Shown one piece after another: positions 11,869-21,392 of a stretch of 40,229 nucleotides of DNA. The notes below the pieces were generated by a model. The model saw nothing but the letters and a program-made list of their open reading frames with translations, did not search any database and was not told the DNA's origin. Position 1 is the first letter of the stretch; each line of letters begins with the position of its first letter. The translations under genes and the position numbers were made by a program. Origin of the DNA: Welwitschia mirabilis (lineage: Eukaryota; Gnetophyta; Gnetopsida; Welwitschiales); assembly GCA_051453625.1 (NCBI GenBank), contig JBOZIK010000001.1:294276276-294316504 (forward strand), in the 5' to 3' direction.

Positions 11869-12098
11869 CTTGGGGCCAAATGCCTTAAGGAAACCCTAAA
11901 ACTGCAACATGAAAGGACTCCTGAAACTTACCTGATAACAGCCTGTTCTGTGGCCGAAAACACCCCTCTACTTTATGATCAAGGACTAAAACTGCTCCCA
12001 CTGAACCATAATCCTCCAAGACCTACATCCTCCTGCTCTCCAGATCTGTCGAATCTCGCAGAACTCAAAACCCTAGTAAAACTCTCCAAATTTTTGCC

Positions 12099-12109
12099 TA
12101 GATTGAATA
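12099..12109. repeat. Target-site duplication of LINE-B, right copy
   Basis: The sequence tagattgaata is identical to 6085-6095. It adjoins the 5' end of LINE-B, and the LINE-A reading frame continues from here. Confidence 0.8.
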
Positions 12110-15100
12110 TCATTAATTCCTTAACTTAAATAGTTGTTTTTAAGCATGAGAAAATCCATGTTGTTATTTCTTTTTTTTATTCATCATCAGTGACATTTAA
12201 ATATTTCTAATGTTGAAACTGTAAAAACTTTATTTGATGTAGCATTAGTTTCAAAATTTCCTTTTTAGTATTTTATTTATTTATTCTATAAATAAGCCTC
12301 ATCATTGGCTTGCATTATGGGAATCTCTTATAACTCAGATTTCTCTTATTGGTTGTATTATTGTTAGATATTTTAATATGGTGAAATTGGCAAATGATAG
12401 AAGTCTTATCTCAGTCTTACCTTTACATTCTTATGAGATGTAAGCTTGGATTAGATTCAAGAGGAAATTCTAGTTACATGATATTATTAATTATCATTAG
12501 TGTGAATATTTCTTCTAATTTACTCACTCTAATCATCATTATATCTTTAGATTGAATTATGCCAAACTAGATTGTTGTTATATTTTGACTACTCTTCCGT
12601 TAGATCTTGAAGCTAGTGAATACAATCCTTTCTATGTGAGTTATATAATTATTTTTTAAATTTTATTTAATCTTTATATTCCTAGTGAAAGTTATAGAGC
12701 TTTTCATAATCTTTTTCTTTTTAACACTATGTTGTTAAAATCTCAAAAATTTAGGAATCTCTACATTCAAGCTTAGAATGCTGCTCCAAGATCTTGTGAC
12801 TCTTCAAGATACATTTCTTGATTTGAAAATATCCTTTTTAGAGTGCAACAATTATCTTGAGACATTAACAACATTTTTTAGATTAAGTAATAAGACATTC
12901 AAATCCAAATTCATAGGCATTTTATTTCGCTTCAAGATTAGGCTATTCATGGTACTTATTTAAATGAAGAGATTTACCTTCTACAACAAAGTAGGCTATG
13001 GTTGAAAGAACTTAAGCATTATCATTATAGGGGATTTCACTTAAAAGCCAGGCTGAAATGACTATGAGTTAAAGGTCCTACTTCTAAAGAGAACTTTTCA
13101 ACTTATGTATGAGGAGACTTGTTCATATTACTATTAAGGAAATTCAAAAACATGATTAATTCTTTACTTATCTTAAAGAGATTTATAATTTTTTTCAAAA
13201 ATATATAGGAATCTTTTTTCTCATAATCCCATCTCCTCAATCCATTTAGATATGGTTTTACAAGTTGTTCCTCCTATGAATATTAATATATTAGTAGAGA
13301 ATTCTTTACCTTCTATTGAGAATCTACATCGAGCTTCATTGGATATGCCATCTAGTACTACTCTCAAAATTGATGGTTTTTTAACTGAGTTTAACCAGTG
13401 AGTTTGCTATTTTTTAGATGCAAATCTTTGGAAAATTTATAAGAAAGGCATTCAATTTGGTTCCATCAGACAATGGCTAAACATAAGGATTACTCAATTA
13501 ATTCCTAAGCAAGGTGATCCTTTATTAACAAATAATTGATAGTCTATCACTTTATGATCTATTCCTTACAAGATTATGGCTAAAGTAATTACAAATAAAG
13601 TTAAGCCTTTTCTTGATCATTTAGGATTAAAAGATTAAACACGATTCTATAGTAAAAGAAATATTCTTAAAAAAATTTTGATTATCATTAAAGGTTTTAA
13701 ATGGGATTTTAATTGTGGTAATAAATCTTCATTTCTTCAATTAGCTTTCAATGAGGCTTATGACAGAAGAAGTTGGAAGTATTTTTTTAAGCTTTTGGAT
13801 CACTTGTAGGTGCGTAATCATTTTATTTCACATATTAAGCTTCTTTTTGCTAATGCATCTACTATGCTTTTGGTGAATGACATCAGATTTAAGACCTTTC
13901 TTTTACAATGCTCTAATTCTCACACCTGGAAAGAAAATTTTAAGTTGTGATTGTAGGTGGCCTTTAAGCAAACTAAGTGGGATTTGGATTTTTTCAGTCC
14001 TCTCTGTATTTTAGTCAACTCTAAAGTTAAAAATATAGGTAGGGATAGTTCCTTTCTGATTTTATGGTATTATTAGGTAAAGTGAAGATATCAGTTAAGA
14101 ATTTATTAGTTGTCTTGTAATCACTTTATTATTTTCAGACTTTTAAATTTACATGATGTTTTGTTTAAAATAGAAAATGTTCATGGTTGATTGGTTCATA
14201 GTATGTAAGAAAATAGTTTTGTCTTTTGTAGTGATTTCAAATAATGGAATGATCATGTTGTGCTCACTTATATTCAATCTCACATTTGTATGCAACTATA
14301 ATAAATTTGAATGCCTGATTAAGCTCCCACTGAAGGTTTGGATCCCTTGGATTTAATTCATTAGAAAAAACAAAGCATAATTAATGTTTTAGTTAAAGAC
14401 ATTTATATTTCTTTGTCTAGTGCTATTTATTGAACTAGGATTTCAACAAAGTGAGGCTTATACAATATTGTTAATAAGCTACAAATCTTTAAGAGGAGAT
14501 GGAAAACTTTAAATTTCCCTAATGTTAATATTTTCATATAGTCGCATTCTCATCATGCTCTACTTATTGGTAAATGTCTATAATATTTTTACAACAAAGA
14601 GGTCAAATTTTCATCATGTGAAAGTATTACGTCCTTTTTGACATTTTTTGTACAAATGTATTTGAACTTAAAATTTAGCTTTTTTTTTAATTGTGACTTT
14701 AGATACCTTGGCTTAGTTTTTCAAGCGATCTACAACAAGGTTATAGGCAACAAAATGGAAAATATGTCAATTTGTTTTTGTACTTTCAATCTTTACATGA
14801 GCTTTGGTAGATGAGATGCTTCGAGCTATTCCAAGATGCCAATGCAAAAATACATTTAGAATATATCATTCTCAAATCTTTGTCTATAGTCAACTTAAAA
14901 TGATGGCATAAAATTAGAAAATTCTTCTAAAGGCTTATAATATAAACCCTTTATTAGATGCTTGGATGGGAAATGAAACTCAAAATTGATTACTTTTGTT
15001 CTATATTATTTTGTCCTTTGTTTTTAGTAAATATAGTTGGTTGGCTTTTTTTCAATATTACCTCTCTTTCTTGTGTTTATTTTATGTGAACAGATCATGT

Positions 15101-15210
15101 TACCGAAGTGAAATCTTCAAAGGTTTATCATCACCTCTCTCTACAATCTATTGATAAATATCTCTACTGCTTTAATGAAATATCTATTTCCTTCAAAAAG
15201 AGATGAAATT
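12110..15210 (+). mobile_element. LINE-A, right part (rest of endonuclease, reverse transcriptase, 3' end)
   Basis: Plus-strand continuation of LINE-A. Near 12370 a decayed endonuclease block reads FNMV-LANDRS, like the GDFN motif region of L1. At 13440-13900 are reverse transcriptase blocks: ITQLIPKQGDP, SIPYKIMAKVITNKVKPFLDHL, FNEAYDRRSWKYFF, then HFISHIKLLFANASTMLLVND. Stops and shifts are many. Around 14200-15000 only a vague C-terminal region remains. The end near 15200, ctttaatgaaatatc...cttcaaaaag, resembles other plant LINE 3' ends. It is older than LINE-B, which interrupts it. Confidence 0.75.
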
Positions 15211-17430
15211 TTTTTCTGACTTTCTTAATGTTTCTTGATTTAGGAGCATTTCATTCATAATTTATGACAAAAAAAGTTTTCCACATCCTAGTAATAAAAA
15301 TTGTAATTAAATATTTTTATTTTATTGCTTTTTCAATGCTTATATTTTTGCTCTATGTACCTTTTAAACATGAAATCATTGTGGTGGATTTCCTTCATAA
15401 ATTAACTTAAAAAATCTATGCCTAGTACATTGGGATTTAAAATTACATTTGTGCATAGTACTATAGTTGTATTATCTGTAAGCATAATCTTATATAATTA
15501 TTATTCTAATTCATTAATATTTTAGTTTTATTTGTTTCAGAAATGANNNNNNNNNNNNNNNNNNNNNNNNNNNNNNNNNNNNNNNNNNNNNNNNNNNNNN
15601 NNNNNNNNNNNNNNNNNNNNNNNNNNNNNNNNNNNNNNNNNNNNNNTAATATTTTAGTTTTATTTGTTTCAGAAATGAAATTTCTTCCTTAAAGGTAATT
15701 ATTTATGTTCCTCATAAGATATCTAATGATTTTTTCTCTTTCACAATCTTAATGATTATTTGTGATAATAATATAAAATAAAAATGTTATGTCTAAGTAA
15801 GAAAGACTTTGATAAACTATTTTTGATATCCTTCATATATCATCTCAAAATAAGTATGTTTAGTACATTAGGTTTTATAATTACATGTGTGCATAACACT
15901 CTAGTTGCATTCTCTACAATCTTAGACCTTAATAATTATTATTCTAATTCATTATAACCTTGTTTTTATTTATTTTAGAAATAATATTTTCTCTTCATTG
16001 ATAAATATTTATGTTTCATCATATATTTTCTTTTACAATTTTCATAATTATTTTTGATGTTATAAAAAAATTAATAATTTATGGCTTAAAAGTGATACAA
16101 GATTTCAGAAACTATTTTTGTTAGTTTCCAATGCTTAGAAATGACTCAATATAGGTTCAATTACTCTATATGTTGTACTAACAACTCTTTATTAACATAG
16201 CACTATGCAATTATGAACTTTGAACAATTACTATTTTGTGTTGTTTTCTATTAAAAACTTTTGATGCACATTCTTCATAACTTTGATTTTTTTTCCTTTA
16301 CTTACTATAATATGACATAAAATTTCTTAATAATCTTGTAATTTTTATAAAATAAATAGTCTTGGATTGGTTGTACACTATACATTTTAAGCATCATCCA
16401 TGGACTACCTTAACAATAAATAGAAGGAATAATAAATGTAGAGATTATTCCATGAACGGACATTCTAACTATACTATTAGAAAATACTTTGATAATTATT
16501 CATAATAAATGACATCATTAATAATATTTTTAATTAATAATATTTTTAATTATTTAATTTTAAGGAGGGAGAAATAACAAATCTACAAGCATGCACTCTT
16601 TAAATCTCATAATGTGCACATCATTTTTTTATAGGTTTAGTGAAATTAAAGCTAACAGGAAAAGAGTGAGATAAATAACTTCAATGTAAGTATTAGAGGT
16701 TTAAGAATGCAACTAGGTAATTAATTTATACATTCATGGATTTAAAGAGGGAAAGTTAAACTTGAAGGTTTACTAATTGTACCTTCCCTCTAGAGTATTA
16801 CCACCACTACACCTATACAAATAATATAATTAGGCCTAAGGCCATATAATATATTAATCAAATCTAATCTGTAGGCAAAAAGAAATAAGAAAACTCTAAG
16901 AAAACATTATTTAAAATCCACAATGCATACATTAGTGTTTATTAGATTTCATGGCTCTATGACTAATAAAAAGAAATTAAAAAAAGATAATAAAAGTAAG
17001 CTTTCAAATAGTCACCTCTAAAGAGACATCCTAACTATAGAGTAATATTCTCTTGTGATTATGAATTCAATTCTCAAAAAACTCTTTTAAAAAAAAGAAA
17101 AAAAAAGAAAAAAAAGCAAACAGGAAAAATATTTTAAATAGTAAGAACACAACTAAGCATTTTAATAAAACTAAAATAGACAAATATTGTATGTCCATAC
17201 ATGTGATGAAATCTAAAATAATGAATGTTCCAAAAATTGTGTATATTCTAATAATGAAATAATGTCATACATATCTTAAGTCTATAGTGTCATATATTTT
17301 TAAAATGTTAATTTAAACATAAGCTTTACTTTATAAATACATGACCGTAAATAGAGAATAAACATGCTTCTTTCTATTAACATGATCTATCTTTAACTTT
17401 TCATAACTTTTTAAGAGTTTTTACTTTAAT
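15211..17430. other. AT-rich region with diverged tandem duplication, no gene
   Basis: No coding sequence is recognised. Blocks at about 15400-15720 and 15845-16030 share the order tagtacatt.gg, aattacat.tgtgcata, tatagttg/ctagttg, aattattattctaattcatta and ttttattt.ttt.agaaat. They look like two diverged copies with a period near 310 bp once the gap artefact is removed. The A-rich run at 17088-17117 is low complexity. Confidence 0.5.
15547..15646. other. 100-N assembly gap, probably spurious
   Basis: Exactly 100 N, the usual placeholder for unknown size. The 32 bp before it (15515-15546) and the 32 bp after it (15647-15678) are identical, starting taatattttag and ending cagaaatga. This is what two overlapping but unmerged contigs look like. 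Confidence 0.9.
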
Positions 17431-19105
17431 TGGTATTTTTTTTGAGAAACAGTAAGCTATATTATAACATAAGACAAGTGGAGGTACAACATAGCTTAAA
17501 AGCTATTTTTCCAAGCATGGTAGAAATCCCGCTAATAATCAAAGCCTCAAACATCAACATTTAGTTTAGTTAACCCCTCATTTCCAATTCCAATTAGAAA
17601 TAGACTCTAAAGTAGCATACCATAATAAGTTTACAATAAAAAAAATCTTCAGAAGGCTCCGAATATGGAAAATTTTTTAGCCAAATCCAAGTCCTATGTA
17701 ATTCTAGGAAATAATCATTAGAAGAAGAGTTGAGATTACTTACCATCTCGAATGTCATCCTTCATCTCTTTTTCAATTTTAACTTTTTTGGTATTCATTC
17801 TGATTCTTCTATCCATCTATCTAGTTTTTTCTAGCTCTTGATGCATCTTAAACATGCTTCTCTACACTATTACAATTATCTCTTTTCTCTTATTCAATTT
17901 TTCATTTCTGATGGCTTTGTGATTCAAAAGTGTGAACTGGCACATTGTAGATGCACTATGTGTGTTGCTTTTTCTATTAGGCTATTTTCTGTTCATTTCC
18001 TTTTTTGTTTTCCTACATTTGTTCTAGTTCTTCCTTTGATAGAATATCATATTTATTTGCTTGAGTGATTGAATTATTGTTTAGGACTAAAGCTGGTCTC
18101 TTTTTCTTGATTTCTTGTCAAATTTTTTTTTCACTTTTCATTTTTATTGCATTTATCCATCATATTCCCGTTTTTTGCCATACTTTGAACATTGCAATAA
18201 AATATTTTCAATTTCTAGATTAAAAACTGATTTTCCCACATAGTATCGATGATTAGTTTTTTTTGCTTTGAAGCTATGTGGTTTTGTGTAAATACATATT
18301 CTAGTTATTTCCATTTTTGTTATTAAATCTGCATTCCTGGTAAGTTTAACAAACTCTCTTGACATATCATCAAGTTACTTAAAAAAATCTGGATGCCATG
18401 CTTCTAGGTAAGGGTTTAACATATGAATCCAAATAGGGATCTTTTTAAAAATGGTGGGGTTTTCAAGAATAAAAGGGAGTCATTTGGTTAGGATTAAAAC
18501 TCTATGGCATAAAAAATAGGGCCCTCTGCTAAAACCTTATTAATTTCTTCTTTAAAATAAAAAATAAGATGTAATAACCCATCTCTGAGAGGGATTACCT
18601 TGCAACTTACAATAAACTTCTGTATCATACCACAAATGCACTATTTCAATGAACAGGAGTCCTCTTAAGGATTGGAATTTGCCAATGAGGCTATTTTTGA
18701 CACAGGCCTTTGGATGCTTAGAGTAGTTGATGAGCATCTTAGCATTAATGATATCTTCATCGCACTTGAAACCAAAATCCAAGTTAGGGAAACTTTGAGG
18801 TTTGCTTTTCCCCATTGATTTTGCATAAGATTTGGTACCCAACAACTCTGCTGCCATTGGAGAGTCAAGTCACGCTTCCAAAAAGTGTGTTGAAGACATG
18901 TTGCACCAAGGGCAAAAACCCTAAAAACTGAAAACCACATCCAGAATCCTCCAAAAAAGTGCTTGCATGAAGAAGCCTCGAGAGAGATAATGCTCTAATG
19001 TGTGGAAGATGTGCCAGATGTGAAATGGCCCCTCTGTCTGCCATCACACATCTTGAAGTCCAAACCCTAGGTTTGTTGCTCTGCTCCTTTCTTTTGCTGG
19101 TATTT
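17431..19105 (-). mobile_element. LINE-C: internally deleted LINE
   Basis: Minus-strand L1-type element of about 1.66 kb (17439-19097), flanked by tggtattt at 17431-17438 and 19098-19105. It keeps a 5' UTR of about 240 bp, an ORF1, and a 3' end that matches LINE-D closely (both begin, on the plus strand, with ttttttgagaaac, then tacaacata..ttaaaagctatttttc.aagcat). Endonuclease and reverse transcriptase are absent, so the copy lost its middle rather than its 5' end. The 8-bp duplication is short, but it falls exactly at both ends. Confidence 0.65.
18153..18857 (-). pseudogene. LINE-C ORF1 (DUF4283-like)
   Basis: Starts at ATG 18857 (MAAELLG) after the 5' UTR. A DUF4283-like block follows: LTKWLPFILENP, KIPIWIHMLNPYLEAWH, LTRNADLITKMEITRICIYT, then a damaged zinc knuckle (CSKYGKKREYDG, with the second cysteine replaced by Tyr) near 18160. 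This is the RNA-binding ORF1 protein of plant L1 elements. At least one frameshift and several stops make it a pseudogene. C-terminal ORF1-like sequence may continue to about 17780. Confidence 0.6.
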
Positions 19106-20619
19106 AAGTTCATTCTTTATTTATGTTAAAATCCAAAATTTAGTTATATATTTCATTTCAATTACTTTTTTAGGTTACTTATATTGTATGGCATTTCAAA
19201 TTGATACTAGAAAGATATTAAGTTTAATAATCTTAGTGGATGTTGAACTCAAATCTTTATTAATTATACCTCTTGAAGAATATAACCATCATGATCATTC
19301 AAATAAATAATTTAACTATGCTTAGGACCTTTTAATGTGTTAAGTAGGACATTTAAAGGTTTAAACCCATCATCTCCTAAATCATAGATGAGTGTCCCAC
19401 CAATTAGAATAACATCCATTAATATCTCCAATAATCTTCATTAGAAAAGGGTGTGAATCTAAGGTAGATACATAATGTACTAAATAACTAAATAAATAAA
19501 TAAATAACCTTTGGTAATAAAAGATCCAATCCTATATCTAAATGTATTATATGAGATACTTCTCAATTCTTAAAACTATTTCTATAAAATAAGAAAACAA
19601 GAATGTTAATGTATAATAAAAAATTTCATTAAGAGATTGATAGGTTGTTGATAGGTTTATTTTATCTTTAAAATAAAAATATTTATCTCAAGTGGTAACA
19701 TATAGATTTTGTTCCTAATAGGTTGCAAGTTTAAGTTTCTAATTATGTGAAAATGAGGGCATCCTTAAAAGCACACATAATTTAAGTTTCTTGGTTTTAA
19801 AGTACTCACAACTTGTCTAACACATATATAACTATGGTTCCATCCCAATTTTATGCAAATAAAGATATCTTTATGAAAACTAGAAATTGGAAGCTTTATT
19901 GTGTCTAATGACCCTAAGGATATGTTGGATAGGAGTGACATACAAGAAATGTATTTAAAAAGCTTGTTTGAAAGTTACTAAGTAACTTTGGGCAAGTTTA
20001 AACAAATTAATTAGATTAAAGGTATAGTGTTTTATTTGCTTTGAGTACGTTTTGTTTTGAGACATTATAGAAAAACATGGTATTCATGTTTGTTAACATT
20101 TTTGTCATACACATAGCAAGACCTGACTTTAAATCCATTTACCTATTCTGACTCTAAAATAATTAGAACACATTCTACCTTTGCAGTGATACCTTATTTA
20201 ATGTTGTACAACTAAAATTGTTTTTTACCTTGAGCATTTCCCTAGTAAATTTTATAGTGTCTTTTGATTCAGAGTTTTATGGATGTGTGTGGAAGTATAG
20301 TAAAATATTTGATTGTTTATGTTCCATTTTTAAAGCCACAGTAATCCTTGGCAGTGCTAGTCTTAGTGTTAATAAGCTTCAAGCACTAACTTGTTGAATT
20401 TATAGATTGTTAAATTAGCTACGTTGTAAGTATATGCAACAAATTGACAAATGGGCTTTACCTCTGAAGGAAACAACCCAACTTTTAAAAGTAAGATGTC
20501 ATATTAAATTTACCTTTTAACCTAGAACTCCTCTAACATATATAACTTTCGAATTTATTGTAACCTATGTCATTATTTAACTCAGGTCCATAACTAACAC
20601 AATAATATAAGAGTACTTA
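19106..20619. other. AT-rich spacer with a tRNA-derived-looking repeat
   Basis: No coding sequence is recognised. It contains an (aaat)n microsatellite at about 19486-19506 and the SINE-like repeat listed separately. The rest shows nothing I can name. Confidence 0.5.
19678..19860 (+). repeat. Possible tRNA-derived SINE
   Basis: tatctcaagtggtaa (19684-19698) resembles a Pol III A box, and caagtttaagtttc (19726-19739) resembles a decayed B box about 35 bp further, the spacing seen in tRNA genes. The tail aatttaagtttcttggtttta and what follows recur near the host gene at 23912-24000. The family is not identified and the boundaries are approximate. Confidence 0.3.
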
Positions 20620-21340
20620 CTGAACATATCTCTACAAAAGTTTCTTCTGAATATTCCACACCCTAATTGATTATTATTTGCATCTATTCTCAAAAGAATA
20701 AAGAGGCTTCATTGTAGTAGCAATCCTCTGATTAATAGATTGATCTCACTTGTAGTTACTTGCATATTCCAAGCCTAAATATTTATAATTTTGAATAATG
20801 CAACTATCTTATCCCAAATCTTAAAGGAGTAATGCACCCACCTTATTCCATAAATCATGATGTTAGTTTTATAAACATTTACTTTCATTCCAAAATAATA
20901 CACATTTGTTGAAATCATTTAGTAGGTTTTGACATTAGGTAAAATCCTCAGCTAAACAAAAGAGAGTAATAGGGCAATTCTAAACTTAAATTAAGTAATG
21001 AGGTAACACATCTTACATCTATTTTTCTAATTCATTAATGAATATACCATAAAGCATAGGAGGAAAAGGACAACCTTGCTTCACACCAATGGGGTTATGA
21101 AAATTGAAAGTCTCTTAGGAGCATGGTTTTGGAGCTAGATGCAAACCTCTTAGTATATTTTTTGTATTGTAAAGATCAAGACTAGAGGAGTTCCAATGAT
21201 TTGTACATGTTGCCAAATTTTGCTTCAAGTCATGAAATCATATATTTTAGAGAAGTTCACAAAATAAATAAATGTTTCCTTACTTGTGCGCTACATGACA
21301 TCATTTATAAGGTGCTTCAAAGTAATGAGATGATCAATTA
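20620..21340 (-). pseudogene. Fragment of a non-L1 non-LTR reverse transcriptase
   Basis: On the minus strand, blocks appear in the order of a reverse transcriptase: YFVNFSKIYDFM (VDF-KAYD type), W..VQIIGTPL, then GVKQGCPFPPMLYGIFINEL (21067-21087 for GVKQGCP), a damaged LLLFAEDF region (the YADD position), an NVYKTNIMIYG block and KYLGLEYA. The GVKQGCP and FGIFIDELE style differs from the L1 elements here (RQGDPLSPS), so this is another clade, perhaps RTE-like. Many stops and frame changes; ends not found. Confidence 0.6.
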
Positions 21341-21392
21341 TAATGTTGTTTAAAATCTACTTGAGACATTACACACTTAGTTCTTGCAAGCT

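Larger units (their letters stand above)
6096..12098 (-). mobile_element. LINE-B: near full-length L1-type LINE with extra 3' coding module
   Basis: A 6.0-kb minus-strand L1-type non-LTR retrotransposon, delimited by 11-bp target-site duplications. Order in its own direction: 5' UTR of about 230 bp (12098-11869), ORF1 (from 11868), ORF2 (from 10776: endonuclease, reverse transcriptase with YADD, zf-RVT knuckle), then about 1.3 kb encoding a further domain, a Pro/Ser-rich linker and a J-domain. A short 3' UTR ends in a degraded A-rich tail near 6096. Every frame carries stops or shifts, so it is inactive. It lies inside LINE-A in the opposite orientation. Many stops fit C-to-T decay of TGG, CGA and CAA codons, the usual mark of methylated old repeats. 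Confidence 0.85.

Noticed and set aside
11854-12129. Plus-strand open frame of 91 codons
   Set aside because: Antisense of the LINE-B 5' UTR and ORF1 start; no motif.
15515-15678. 32-bp repeats on both sides of the N run as LTRs or a target-site duplication
   Set aside because: They touch an artificial 100-N placeholder directly; a contig overlap explains them more simply.
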